Counted from the first letter of the stretch, positions 23,325 through 32,266 are shown. The stretch is 38,483 nucleotides of DNA from JAVXNW01 sp036645575 (GCA_036645575.1 JAVXNW010000009.1:1-38483), one strand, 5' to 3'. Notes: generated by a model not told the origin, from the letters alone. A program made the numbers and translations.

Positions 23325-24047
23325 TTGTTTCGAATTGCACTTTGCGAGGACATCCCAGCGGAACGAGAGAATTTGCTGTGCGCGCTGTCTCGCTACGATC
23401 GCTTTGCACGTTCCAAGCCGATTGTCACCCAGTACGAAAATGCCGAGAGCTTGTTGGACGCCCTTGAGGCGGGGACGTGTTTCGACTTGCTGTTTTTGGA
23501 TATCTTCATGGCGTCGCTTGGCGGCATGCAGGCTGCGCACATGATTCGAAGGATGGGGTGCACGATTCCGATTGTCTTTCTCACCTCCAGCCCCGATTTC
23601 GCGCTCGAGAGCTACGACGTCTACGCGGGCGGCTATCTGCTCAAGCCATTGGACCCCGTAAAGTTGTACGCGCTGCTCGACCGCTTGGTCGATAAGCTCG
23701 TCCTGTCGCACAGATCCATCTCCGTTCACCACGAAAACGGCGTGGCTGTTTTGCCATACGAAGCGATCATGTACGCGGAAAGCCGGGGAAATCGGCTGTT
23801 GATCCAAGAGCGGCGCGGGAACATCCTCTGCACCCGCCAAAAGTTGGACGCCTTTGAGAAGCTGCTGGATGATCCGCGCTTTTTGCGCTGCCACCAAAGC
23901 TATTTGGTCAACATGGACTACATCACCTTGGTGGGGGACGATTTTACGCTGGTGAAGGACATCGTCGTGCCGATCCGCGTCCGCGAAAGGCGGGAGATCA
24001 AGGAGCGCTACTTCGCGTACTTATTTGAACACACGCTGGGTCGCTAG
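23325..24047 (+). CDS. LytTR-family response regulator
   Basis: A TTG start at 23325 fits a GGGGAGGGG site and the beginning of the receiver fold (MFRIALCED); the frame is open upstream. The product is 240 aa. The receiver domain has the acidic pair at 8-9, phospho-acceptor Asp59 in LLFLDIFM, Thr87 in VFLTSS and Lys107 in LLKPLD. The LytTR DNA-binding domain covers about 138-238, with IMYAESRGNRL and RCHQSYLVNMDYI. Such regulators bind paired direct repeats; it likely controls its own region or a peptide-response regulon with the divergent GHKL kinase. Confidence 0.9.
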   Translation: MFRIALCEDIPAERENLLCALSRYDRFARSKPIVTQYENAESLLDALEAGTCFDLLFLDIFMASLGGMQAAHMIRRMGCTIPIVFLTSSPDFALESYDVYAGGYLLKPLDPVKLYALLDRLVDKLVLSHRSISVHHENGVAVLPYEAIMYAESRGNRLLIQERRGNILCTRQKLDAFEKLLDDPRFLRCHQSYLVNMDYITLVGDDFTLVKDIVVPIRVRERREIKERYFAYLFEHTLGR

Positions 24048-24051
24048 ATGG

Positions 24052-24134
24052 CACGCGCGGTTTTGATACGGCGTGTTTTTTTGTCTCAAAAACCAGCGAC
24101 ACTTTGGCGCGGGGGCGGTTCTGCGCCCCTTTTT
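24052..24134 (+). terminator. Two consecutive terminator hairpins
   Basis: First: CACGC (24052-24056) pairs with GCGTG (24071-24075), then seven T. Second: GGGGCG (24112-24117) pairs with CGCCCC (24124-24129), then five T. Both read for the plus-strand regulator gene and lie before the convergent ABC gene. Confidence 0.75.
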
Positions 24135-24159
24135 CGGTTCCCGCAAGGGAAGGGCCATC

Positions 24160-26031
24160 CTATTTTTGCAGCGCTTTGGCGGGGTCTAGGCGCAGGAGCG
24201 GGCGGCTCGCGAGGGCGCTTAAGAGGATTACGAGGGAGAAGGCCGCGCAGCAGGCCAGCAGAAGTTGGGGGGCGGTCACGCAAAGCGAAAGCTCGTTTAG
24301 GCGACTGAGCGCTTGGCTGCCCCCGAGCAAGAGCAAGGTGGAGGCGGTTGCGAGCAGGGAAAGCAGGCAATTTTCGGCCGCGATGACGCGGGAAATGCGG
24401 CGCCTGGAAAAGCCCAGCGCGGCCAGCAGGCCGACCTCGTGATAGCGCGTGTTTTGCAGTTTCACCAGCAGCACGGCACAGATCAAAAGGCCGATGAGCA
24501 AAACCAAGGCGGAAATCGCCCCAAATAGCGTGCGCAGGCGGGCGAAGGTGGTTTGCAGTTGATAGACCTGGCTCACCGCGCTTTGGGGCGTCAGTCCGCG
24601 CAATTTGAGGCCATTGCTCACCGCGACGACGTCTGAAAAATCCCTCACCTCATAGCAGATTGCGTCGCTTGGCTGCCCCGACATGGCCTGATAAAACGCC
24701 GCTTCCACATCGGCGCTCACAAAGAAATCGTCATAGGCGGCGTTAAAAATGCCGCTTATCGAAAGCGTGTGGGACTGGCCTTGAACCGTCAGCACGAGCG
24801 CCTTGCCAATGAGGCGCGCAATGTCCTCGTCAAGCTTTCGGGCGAGGCTGGGCGTCAAGGCGATCTCCTGCCTTCCGCGCCGCGGCATCACCCCGTAGGA
24901 CAGGCTTTCGCTCGCCTTTGAGCCGGGGAATTTCTCCGCGATCCGCACCTGCGCGTCGCCCAGCGCCAGGTCGATGTCGGTCAATTTGTACTGATAATAC
25001 GCGCTTTCAATGCGCTCGTCCTTGGCCAGATAGGAAAGAATCGTGCCGTCGTCGCTGCCCTTGATGGAGCCCGCGTTAAAGGCGGTGTTCTTTTCCTGAA
25101 AGTCGGAGATGGCGCGCGCCGTCACATTGCCAAAGGAGAGCGAAAATAAAAACGCCAAGAGGCCGATCGAAACGGCGAGCGACACCGCGAGATAGCGCAT
25201 AAAGTGTACCTTGAAGTTCTTTGCGCCGAGCGGGAACGCGGAAAAACGGCCGGACAGCGCGCGTGCGAGCCGTTTTTCCGCTGGAACGGCGCGGGAGGCC
25301 GAAAGCGCGGGGACGACATCCTGATCGCGCAGCGGGGAGGCCAAATGCGCGGGCGCGATGTCCTGATCGCGCAGCGGGGAGGGCGAAAGCGCGGGGACGA
25401 TGCTTTGATCGCGCAGGTGAATGACTTCGTCGGCGAAATCACAGATTTTCGCATCGTGGGTGATGACGAGCACCAGCTTGTCCTGCGCGATTTCGCGCAA
25501 GAGGCGCATGGTTTCGGAAGATGTCTTGCGGTCAAGCGCGCTGGTCGGTTCGTCGGCAAAGATGATCTGCGGATTGCCCATGAGCGCCCGGGCGATGGCG
25601 ACGCGCTGCTTTTGCCCGCCGGACAGCGTCTCGACCGACTGCGTTGCTTTTTCCGCGAGGCCGAGATGCGCCAAGTGCGCCATGGCCTTTTCCGGCGCGT
25701 GCACGTCCCGCGAGAGCGCGCCGGAAAGCGTCACGTTTTCAAGCACCGTATATCCGGGGAGCAGGCGATGGTCTTGAAAGACAAACCCGATGTTGTCGTG
25801 GCGGTAGGCGCAAAGGGCGTCCGGGCGCATACCGGTGATCGGGGTGCCGCCCACGACGATCGTCCCCTCATAATCGGTGTCAAAGCCGGCCAGCAGATGA
25901 AAAAGCGTGGTCTTGCCCGTTCCCGAAGCGCCCATCAGGCATACGAGGCCGCGCTGCGGAAAGGCGTAGTTCGCGTGCGACAAAATCACCGATTCGCCGT
26001 ACTTTTTTGTGAGGTCGTTCAATTGAATCAT
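24160..26031 (-). CDS. Fused ATPase-permease ABC transporter, FtsX/MacB-like
   Basis: 623 aa, ATG one base past the stop of the upstream partner, with AGGAG in that gene's end. The ATPase domain (1-205) has Walker A GASGTGKTT (34-42), LSGGQKQR (137-143), Walker B FADEPTSALD and the switch His in ITHD. A linker at 206-247 holds three tandem 14-residue units starting LRDQ. Then comes a permease with TM at about 275-300, a large extracytoplasmic domain and three C-terminal helices (FtsX fold). Fusion of ATPase to an FtsX-type permease is typical of MacB-like mechanotransducing or peptide-export systems. It probably works with the neighbouring ABC protein. Confidence 0.88.
   Translation of the reverse strand: MIQLNDLTKKYGESVILSHANYAFPQRGLVCLMGASGTGKTTLFHLLAGFDTDYEGTIVVGGTPITGMRPDALCAYRHDNIGFVFQDHRLLPGYTVLENVTLSGALSRDVHAPEKAMAHLAHLGLAEKATQSVETLSGGQKQRVAIARALMGNPQIIFADEPTSALDRKTSSETMRLLREIAQDKLVLVITHDAKICDFADEVIHLRDQSIVPALSPSPLRDQDIAPAHLASPLRDQDVVPALSASRAVPAEKRLARALSGRFSAFPLGAKNFKVHFMRYLAVSLAVSIGLLAFLFSLSFGNVTARAISDFQEKNTAFNAGSIKGSDDGTILSYLAKDERIESAYYQYKLTDIDLALGDAQVRIAEKFPGSKASESLSYGVMPRRGRQEIALTPSLARKLDEDIARLIGKALVLTVQGQSHTLSISGIFNAAYDDFFVSADVEAAFYQAMSGQPSDAICYEVRDFSDVVAVSNGLKLRGLTPQSAVSQVYQLQTTFARLRTLFGAISALVLLIGLLICAVLLVKLQNTRYHEVGLLAALGFSRRRISRVIAAENCLLSLLATASTLLLLGGSQALSRLNELSLCVTAPQLLLACCAAFSLVILLSALASRPLLRLDPAKALQK
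25291..25416 (-). repeat. Three in-frame 42-bp tandem repeats in the ABC linker
   Basis: Three units of 14 codons each (residues 206-219, 220-233, 234-247), beginning LRDQSIVPA, LRDQDIAPA and LRDQDVVPA. The copies differ by a few bases, so they are not a sequencing artefact of exact duplication. The unit begins with the last strand of the ATPase domain. Confidence 0.92.
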
Positions 26032-26032
26032 G

Positions 26033-27976
26033 TTATTTTTCTCCTGTCATCAATAGCTTGGCGACGTTTATCCGGGTGGCGACGGCCGCTTGAACGAGGC
26101 CTGAAAAGGCGCTTGCCCCGGCGATCAAGCCTACGCAGTGCAGGCACTGCCCGGCGCGAAACGAAAGCCCCGCCCCATGAAGCAGCGCAATGGCGAGCAG
26201 AAACAGCAGCGTCGCGACGGAAAAGGCGAGCAGCGCTTGAGAAGCGGTCAGGCGCGCGATGTGCCCGCGCGAAAAGCCGCTGAGCGCATAGATGGCGCAT
26301 TCGCGTCGGCGGGAAAATGCCGTCATCAGCGAGACCGAAAGCAGCACCAACACCGACAGCGCCGCGACGACGAAAACCGCCGAGGCGGACTGCGCGCGGG
26401 TTTGCTCGCTCAGGCGCACCATGTCCTCGACCAATTCAAACCGGCCTAGGGGCACAATGCCGCGCGCGTTTAACCCGTCTTTGAGGGAGATGAGGTCGGC
26501 CGGGGTCTTTGCGCGCATGGTGAAGTTGACCGCGCGCGGGCTGACCTTTGCCTGCGAAAGCATCTCGTCAAGCGCCGCCCGGCTAAAAAAGAAGGTGTCG
26601 TCCACCGAGTATTCCAGCATTTGCGCGCCGTCTTTATAGCGCACCGTGGTATCCGCTACGCCGACGATCCGGGCGGTAACGCGCACCGGAACCGCGATCG
26701 GCGCGCCGCGATCCCAGGTGTAGACGGAGCCCTCAAAGGCGAGTGTCTCGCCAAGGACCGCCTCTCCGGAAACGCCCAGTGTCTTGACCAGGCTGTCCGG
26801 GATCACCACTTCGCGCCCGTCGCCCATGGGCATGACGCCGCAGGTGAGGGCCCGAATGGTGGGCACGGTGCCGGTGGTTTTGATGGCGTGCGACTGGCCG
26901 AGAAGCGAGACGCGGATGTCGTTAAACGCCTGCGTAAATACGATGTGGGATAGGCGCGCGTCGTTTTGATAGGTCTCGTACAGGCCAAAGATGTCCTGCG
27001 AGACGCGGGCGCTGGGCGCGTCTTGCGCCGCGCCGCCGGTGTCGCCCGCGCTTGAAAAGCCATTTACCACGTCGATGTCCAGAATGCCTTGGCCGTAGGA
27101 TGCGAACAAATCGTCAAAGGCCGACTGGCTGCTGTTTAAGAGGACGCCGCTCACCGGAACCCAGAAAAGCGCCGCCGCGACGAGGACCGAAAGGGCGGTG
27201 ATCAGGAAGCGCCCAAAGTGGCGTCTAGCGACGCCAAGGGACAAGGTAAAGGCGTTTCGGATGGACAGGCGATGGGGGAGGCGCGCGGACGGGACGGTTG
27301 GTTGGGAAATTTGCGCGGGCGTTTCGGGGGCCTGCGCGGGCGCGTGGATCAGTTCGCCCTTGTCCAGAACATAGACCTTGTCGCTTGCGCCGATCAGCGA
27401 GGTGTCGTGGGTGACGACGACCACCGTGCGCGTCCGGGCAATGTCGCGCAGAATCGCCATGATCGCCTTGGCGGCCTGCGCGTCCAGCGCGCTTGTGGGC
27501 TCGTCGGCCAACAGCACTTCGGGGTCCTTCATGAGCGCTTGGGCGATGGCGACGCGCTGCTTTTGCCCGCCTGACAGCTTGCCCACCTTTTGCCCGGAAA
27601 GTTCGCCGATCTTGAGCGCCTCCAAAATCCGAAGGGCCATTTGCCGGTCGGGACGCGCGCCCAGATACTGGGGAAGCAACGCGTTTTCAAGCGCCGTGCA
27701 ATCGTCCAGCAGGTGAAAATCCTGCCAGACAAAGCCGAACAGGTGATGATAGCAATAGCTCCTTTCGCGTTCGGTCAAGTTCTTCATGTTCCGCTCGCCA
27801 TAGCGGACGGATCCGTCATAGGCTTGATCCATGCCGCTTAAGATTCGCAGCAGCGTGGTTTTTCCGCTGCCCGACGCGCCGACGATGAAGTTTAGCCCGC
27901 CATCCATGGTCATGGACAAATCGCGCAGCGCGCATTCATCCCCGAATTTTTTCGATACGCCGTCTACGACAAACAT
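26033..27976 (-). CDS. Fused ATPase-permease ABC transporter, partner of the next gene
   Basis: 647 aa. The ATPase domain has Walker A GASGSGKTT (33-41), LSGGQKQR, LADEPTSALD and VVTHD. A Pro/Ala/Gln-rich linker follows (about 215-240), then a FtsX-type permease with one TM at about 262-285, a large extracytoplasmic region and three C-terminal helices, with SRRRECAIYALSGFSRGHI before the last ones. It is the first gene of a two-gene operon and is similar in layout to, but diverged from, its neighbour. That suggests a heterodimer. The operon is divergent from a two-component system, as in Bce-type antimicrobial peptide sensing, though BceAB keep ATPase and permease as separate proteins. Confidence 0.87.
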   Translation of the reverse strand: MFVVDGVSKKFGDECALRDLSMTMDGGLNFIVGASGSGKTTLLRILSGMDQAYDGSVRYGERNMKNLTERERSYCYHHLFGFVWQDFHLLDDCTALENALLPQYLGARPDRQMALRILEALKIGELSGQKVGKLSGGQKQRVAIAQALMKDPEVLLADEPTSALDAQAAKAIMAILRDIARTRTVVVVTHDTSLIGASDKVYVLDKGELIHAPAQAPETPAQISQPTVPSARLPHRLSIRNAFTLSLGVARRHFGRFLITALSVLVAAALFWVPVSGVLLNSSQSAFDDLFASYGQGILDIDVVNGFSSAGDTGGAAQDAPSARVSQDIFGLYETYQNDARLSHIVFTQAFNDIRVSLLGQSHAIKTTGTVPTIRALTCGVMPMGDGREVVIPDSLVKTLGVSGEAVLGETLAFEGSVYTWDRGAPIAVPVRVTARIVGVADTTVRYKDGAQMLEYSVDDTFFFSRAALDEMLSQAKVSPRAVNFTMRAKTPADLISLKDGLNARGIVPLGRFELVEDMVRLSEQTRAQSASAVFVVAALSVLVLLSVSLMTAFSRRRECAIYALSGFSRGHIARLTASQALLAFSVATLLFLLAIALLHGAGLSFRAGQCLHCVGLIAGASAFSGLVQAAVATRINVAKLLMTGEK

Positions 27977-28144
27977 CGGTTTTCCTCACTTTTTTCGTTG
28001 ATGAGGCCATCTTACCGGAAAAGGGATAAATTCTTCATCAAGGGAAGCGCAAGCCATGCCTTCGCCCACCGCGCACGGTTTCGGGCGAAAAGGGTCGCGC
28101 CTCATTAGACATCTGTGCTATAATGGCGTCAAAGGGGTGAGCGG
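27977..28144. promoter_or_regulatory. Divergent control region of ABC and two-component genes
   Basis: For the plus strand, TATAAT (28119-28124) preceded by TGC forms an extended -10 without a good -35 box. An inverted repeat TTGATGA/TCATCAA (about 28000 and 28036) lies between the two genes and could be a regulator site. No clear minus-strand promoter was identified. Confidence 0.5.
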
Positions 28145-28828
28145 ATGAGAATTTTGGTGGTGGAAGATGAGCTTGACCTGTGCGACGCCATTAGCGAGGG
28201 ATTGCGGATGGATGGCTACGCGGTGGACACCTGTTATGACGGGCACCGGGCCTACGAGCTTTTGACGACCGAGGTCTACGACCTTGCGGTGCTCGACCTC
28301 AACCTGCCCGGCATGGACGGCATGGCGGTGCTCGAGGCGGTCAGGCGCGAAAACCAAGGGGTGAAGGTGCTCATCCTATCGGCGCGCGGGAGCGTATGCG
28401 ACAAGGTGGAGGGGCTGAACCTTGGGGCCAACGACTATCTGGCCAAGCCCTTTGACTTTGCGGAACTGGAGGCGCGCATTCGAAACCTGCTGCGCCGCGC
28501 ATTTACGCAGGCGCCTAGCGTATTGACCTTTGCGGGGATTTCGCTTGATACACTTAGCCGCGCCGCCCAAGCGGGCGGGAAAATTCTGTCGCTCACCCGC
28601 AAGGAACTGGCGCTGCTCGAGTATTTGCTGCTCAACCCGCGCAAGGTGATCAGCCAAGAGGAGCTGATGGAGCACGTCTGGAACATGGAGGCGGACAGCT
28701 TCAGCAACGCGGTTCGGGTGCATATTTCCTCGCTGCGCAAAAAACTCAAGGCGGCGCTTGGCTACGCCCCGATCGCCACAAAGATCGGCGAGGGCTATTT
28801 TTTGACGGAGGATGCGCACAAATGCTGA
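28145..28828 (+). CDS. OmpR-type response regulator
   Basis: 227 aa from ATG 28145 after AAAGGGGTGAG. The receiver has the acidic residues at 7-9, phospho-acceptor Asp51 in VLDLNLPG, Ser79 in LILSARG and Lys101 in LAKPF. The winged helix begins at about 127 and ends VRVHISSLRKKL...IATKIGEGYFL. It overlaps the kinase gene by seven bases. Control of the divergent ABC operon is likely by analogy with similar arrangements. Confidence 0.92.
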   Translation: MRILVVEDELDLCDAISEGLRMDGYAVDTCYDGHRAYELLTTEVYDLAVLDLNLPGMDGMAVLEAVRRENQGVKVLILSARGSVCDKVEGLNLGANDYLAKPFDFAELEARIRNLLRRAFTQAPSVLTFAGISLDTLSRAAQAGGKILSLTRKELALLEYLLLNPRKVISQEELMEHVWNMEADSFSNAVRVHISSLRKKLKAALGYAPIATKIGEGYFLTEDAHKC

Positions 28829-29976
28829 AAAAGATGCCCATCAAGCTGCGGCTTACGGTGCTGAGCATGTTGCTGCTCACGCTGTGCTGCGTGGGCCTTA
28901 CGACGATTTTAAACCTTTCGGCCAACCGCATGGCCAACACAATCGAAGCCACGCTGATGACGCCCGCGCGGACGATCGGCCGTGAAGCGCCGCCGCGAGC
29001 GGGAGCGGAGCAAGCGGTGAGCGAGCGGGCGGTGAGCGGACAAGCGGCGCTTGTGTCCCTTGACCAGGCACAGGTTGCGCGCGTCGCGTTTTTGAACGAG
29101 AGCATAGCGGCCATGATCCTATTTGTGGTGCTGGGCGGAGGGCTCACCTATTTTATTTCAGGAAGGGCGCTAAGGCCGCTCAAGGACCTGAGCGGGCAGA
29201 TGAAAAACCGCACGGTGCACAACCTGTCGGAGAAGCTGCCGGTGCCGGAAAGCCGGGATGAAATTGCGGAACTCACCTGCGCGTTTAATGAAATGTCGGC
29301 AAAGCTGGAGGCGGCGTTCGCCATGCAAAAGCGCTTTTCCCAGAGCGCCGCGCATGAACTGCGCACGCCGCTGACGGTGATTAAGACCAAGCTGGAGGTG
29401 TTTGGCAAGCGACAGGCGCCGACACCGGCGGAATATGACCACTTGCTTTCGACGATTTTGCCCCATATCGACCGGCTGGCCGAACTGATCAAAGACCTGC
29501 TGAACCTCACCAACATGGACGCGCTCAACTGCGACGAGCCGATCAACCTGATGGCGCTGCTTGGCGATGTGGCGGCGGAGCTGTCGGGGCTTGCGCAGGA
29601 AAAGGGCATTCGCGTCACGGTGGCGGGGGAGACGCAGGATATTCAAGGCAACGCAAGCCTACTGCACCGCGCCTTTTACAACCTCGTGGAAAACGCCATC
29701 AAATACAATCGGGACGGCGGAGAAGTGGAGATACAGCTTTCCTGCGCGGCGGGCAAGCGCGTGATCGCCGTATCGGACGGCGGAATCGGCATTGCGCAAA
29801 GCGCGCGGGCGCTGATCTTTGAGCCGTTTTATCGGGTGGACAAATCCCGCTCGCGGCAGATGGGCGGCGCGGGACTGGGGCTGTCCACGGTCAAGGCGAT
29901 CATCGAAAAGCACCACGGGTCGATCACGGTGTCAGAGGGACCGACCGGCGGCACGGTGTTGACCGTCACCCTGTAA
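28822..29976 (+). CDS. Sensor histidine kinase with short extracytoplasmic loop
   Basis: 384 aa from ATG 28822, overlapping the regulator gene. TM1 at about 10-31, a loop of about 60 residues with an imperfect repeat (AEQAVSERAVSGQAAL), TM2 at about 93-113, HAMP, HisKA with His178 in SAAHELRTPLTVI, HATPase with NLVENAIKYN and GGAGLGLS. The G1 box reads DGGIGI. The short loop gives little room for a ligand domain, so signalling through the ABC proteins is plausible (inference). Confidence 0.9.
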   Translation: MLKKMPIKLRLTVLSMLLLTLCCVGLTTILNLSANRMANTIEATLMTPARTIGREAPPRAGAEQAVSERAVSGQAALVSLDQAQVARVAFLNESIAAMILFVVLGGGLTYFISGRALRPLKDLSGQMKNRTVHNLSEKLPVPESRDEIAELTCAFNEMSAKLEAAFAMQKRFSQSAAHELRTPLTVIKTKLEVFGKRQAPTPAEYDHLLSTILPHIDRLAELIKDLLNLTNMDALNCDEPINLMALLGDVAAELSGLAQEKGIRVTVAGETQDIQGNASLLHRAFYNLVENAIKYNRDGGEVEIQLSCAAGKRVIAVSDGGIGIAQSARALIFEPFYRVDKSRSRQMGGAGLGLSTVKAIIEKHHGSITVSEGPTGGTVLTVTL

Positions 29977-30009
29977 AAAGGCCGTGGCGAGGGATTTTTA
30001 TAAGAAGTT

Positions 30010-30063
30010 GCGCAAAAGCAGCGCTGATTTCGGGCGGTGGCCCTGATCGGCGCTGCTTTGCGC
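30010..30063 (+). terminator. Long hairpin between convergent genes
   Basis: GCGCAAAAGCAGCGCTGAT (30010-30028) pairs almost perfectly with the stretch at 30046-30063 ending CTGCTTTGCGC. No T-tract follows on either strand, so it may act as a bidirectional barrier or RNA-stabilising end rather than a classical terminator. Confidence 0.5.
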
Positions 30064-30106
30064 ATTGGGGGGATGAAAAAGGGGCTGTGCGAGAGAGATT
30101 TCGCGG

Positions 30107-31492
30107 CTATTGCGCGATGGGACCGCCCATGCTTTGGGTGGAAATGCGCTTCATTGACCGGTAGGAAAGGAGGCACACCATGAGCGTCAACACGTCCGCG
30201 ATGGGCTGCGAAAGGTAGATGCCGTTGACGCCCAAGAGGCGGGGCAGCAGCAGGATGCAGGGAATGTAGAAGAGGCCTTGGCGAATGGTGGAGAGGAACA
30301 AGCCGAATTTGGAGGCGCCGATCGTCTGGAAGGTGATGGTCATCATATAGCACAAGCCAAACGCCGGGTAGAGCGCCACCTGCGAGATGAGCAGGCGCGC
30401 GCCGTATTGCACGATGGCGGGGTTGCGGTTAAACAGCATGATCAGCGGCCGCGCAAGCAGGATGTACAAACCCGCCACCATGAGGGACAAAAGCAGCGTG
30501 GCCTTGAGCGCAAAGCGCGCGCAATCGTGGAAGCGCTGTGCGTTTTTTCCGCCAAAGGCGTAGGCGGCCACCGGCTGATAGCCCTGCATAAAGCCCATGA
30601 TGACATAGCACCCGACCAGCACCAGCCGCTGGACGACCCCGTAGGCGGCGATGATGAGGTCGCTGTCGGGCAGGGTGGCGGCGGCGACGTTGGTAAGGGA
30701 GGTGGCGACCGCGAGGCAGATTTGGATGACCGCGGTGGGAACGCCGATGGCGATGACGCCGGCAAACAGCGCGCGCGTGGGCTTGATGGATTTTACGCGC
30801 ACCTTGATGATCGAGCGGCCGCTTAGGTAGAACCAGCCGAGGATCAAAAAGGTGACGATCTGGGAGACGGTGGTCGCAAGCGACGCGCCGCTGACCCCCA
30901 TATTAAGCCCCCAATCAAACATGAAGATGGGGTCCAAAATCACGTTGAGCGCCGCGCCCGTGATGACCGCAATCGAGGAGATCTTGACAGAGGATTCTGC
31001 CCGCGCCGCGCAGTTCAGGCTTTGCGCCGGCAGGTTTGCGATGGCGGCGATGAACATCCAGAAGGCGTAGTCCTTGGCAAGGGGCATCACCGCGTCTGAA
31101 GCGCCAAACGCCCGCAGCAGCGGCTCCATGAAGGCAATGCCGCCCAGGCACAGCGCAAGGCCGATCAGTGAAGAGGCCGCGACGATGGTGGAAATGATCG
31201 TGTTGGCGCCTTCTTTGTCGCCCGCGCCCAGCTGGCGACCCGCCAGCACCGCCGCGCCCGCGGCGAAGATATTTTCAATCGACACGAAAATGAGCAACAG
31301 CGGAAGCGTGACGCCCACCGCCGCCAAGGCGGTCTCGCTGTCCAAAAGGCCGATGTAGGCGGTGTCCACAATGTTGTAGACCGCCTTGGCCAGCAGCGCG
31401 ATGGTGGCCGGAATGGCCAATTTCACAATGGCCTTGGCGGGCTTTACCTGCGCAAGCAGGGATTCCTTTTCGGGGTTTTTTACTTGGTTCAT
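30107..31492 (-). CDS. MATE-family multidrug exporter
   Basis: 461 aa with twelve hydrophobic helices and the two MatE halves. Recognisable stretches are KLAIPATIALLAKAVYNIVDTAYIG at the start, AGRQLGAGDKEGAN after the second helix, and GFMQGYQPVAAYAFGGKN in the second half. These proteins export cationic drugs or metabolites using H+ or Na+ gradients. It is the second gene of a two-gene unit behind a TetR regulator (gap of three bases), so its expression is probably derepressed by a TetR ligand. Confidence 0.92.
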   Translation of the reverse strand: MNQVKNPEKESLLAQVKPAKAIVKLAIPATIALLAKAVYNIVDTAYIGLLDSETALAAVGVTLPLLLIFVSIENIFAAGAAVLAGRQLGAGDKEGANTIISTIVAASSLIGLALCLGGIAFMEPLLRAFGASDAVMPLAKDYAFWMFIAAIANLPAQSLNCAARAESSVKISSIAVITGAALNVILDPIFMFDWGLNMGVSGASLATTVSQIVTFLILGWFYLSGRSIIKVRVKSIKPTRALFAGVIAIGVPTAVIQICLAVATSLTNVAAATLPDSDLIIAAYGVVQRLVLVGCYVIMGFMQGYQPVAAYAFGGKNAQRFHDCARFALKATLLLSLMVAGLYILLARPLIMLFNRNPAIVQYGARLLISQVALYPAFGLCYMMTITFQTIGASKFGLFLSTIRQGLFYIPCILLLPRLLGVNGIYLSQPIADVLTLMVCLLSYRSMKRISTQSMGGPIAQ

Positions 31493-31495
31493 GGT

Positions 31496-32113
31496 CTATT
31501 CGCCTTCTCTTTCTATTACGCCATACAGCAAAATGTCAAGGGACCGCTTGCAGGTCTCCTCGTGCGCCTCAAGGTCGATTTTTCCGCCCGACACCATCTG
31601 ATAGCGGGCGTTGACAAAGTCCTGGTAGAGCCGAAAGGTCTCGACCGCCCCGTCAATCGTGACGCCGGGCCGGAGATGGGCGCTTTCTAGCAGCAACGTA
31701 AGGACCGCGATGTTCAGCGCGTCAAATGGCGCTTTGATGGTTCCGATGGACGCCGCCAAGTGCGCGGGCGGCGCAATCACGACGTCGCAAAACAGCTTGT
31801 GGTAGGGCGGATGCTCGTGGAAAAAGCACAGCCGCGCGTCAAAATACCGGACGAGCCGCGCCGCCTTCGTGCCGCTTTCATCAGAAAGCGCCTGCGTGAG
31901 GCGCGCGGTCAGCTGGTCAAAGAGCATGCTTACGCACGCGAGGTAGAGCGCGTCCTTGTCCTTAAAGTAGTGATAGAGTATGCCCTTTGAGATGTTTCCC
32001 GCCGTGCATAGGGTGTTGACCGAACTTAGGCCATAGCCCTGCGCGCCAAACTCTTCCAAGGCGCTGTCCAGAATCTTTTGCCGACTCAATAAGTTTTTTT
32101 CGTCGCGTTTCAT
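31496..32113 (-). CDS. TetR-family repressor of the MATE exporter
   Basis: 205 aa from ATG 32113; an ATG at 32125 in frame is an alternative, and the ribosome binding site (GAGGTGGAGG) overlaps both. The N-terminal helix-turn-helix is LDSALEEFGAQGYGLSSVNTLCTAGNISKGILYHYFKDKDALY in pattern, followed by an alpha-helical ligand domain with many Leu and Phe. It lies upstream of and cotranscribed with the exporter. The promoter carries two operator-like palindromes. Confidence 0.9.
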   Translation of the reverse strand: MKRDEKNLLSRQKILDSALEEFGAQGYGLSSVNTLCTAGNISKGILYHYFKDKDALYLACVSMLFDQLTARLTQALSDESGTKAARLVRYFDARLCFFHEHPPYHKLFCDVVIAPPAHLAASIGTIKAPFDALNIAVLTLLLESAHLRPGVTIDGAVETFRLYQDFVNARYQMVSGGKIDLEAHEETCKRSLDILLYGVIEREGE

Positions 32114-32129
32114 CCTCCACCTCATAAAT

Positions 32130-32183
32130 AGACCACGCGGTCTGTTTTTTTTACATCCTACCACAAATAGACCTCGAAGTCAA
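32130..32183 (-). promoter_or_regulatory. Promoter with two TetR operator-like palindromes
   Basis: On the minus strand TTGACT (32183-32178) and TAGGAT (32160-32155) have a 17-base spacer. AGACCACGCGGTCT (32130-32143) is a palindrome with perfect 5-base arms AGACC/GGTCT. AGACCTCGAAGTCA (32169-32182) has the same AGACC arm, and overlaps the -35 box. The two sites start 39 bases apart and are both preceded by AAAT. Confidence 0.8.
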
Positions 32184-32230
32184 TAATTTAGATGAATTTT
32201 TACTTGACGCGGATTTTATCTATTTTTTGC

Positions 32231-32236
32231 TACAAT
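32231..32236 (+). promoter_or_regulatory. Probable -10 box of the redox operon
   Basis: TGC precedes TACAAT, an extended -10. A TTGACG lies 21 bases upstream, too far for a standard -35 box. Transcription would begin about 25 bases before the start codon of the lipoprotein gene. Confidence 0.5.
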
Positions 32237-32266
32237 GGCCGCATCGACAAAAAGAGGAGGATTACG

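Noticed and set aside
21259..24047. A prophage or lysis cassette
   Set aside because: Only the holin-like gene is phage-like; no lysin, tail, integrase or att repeats were seen.
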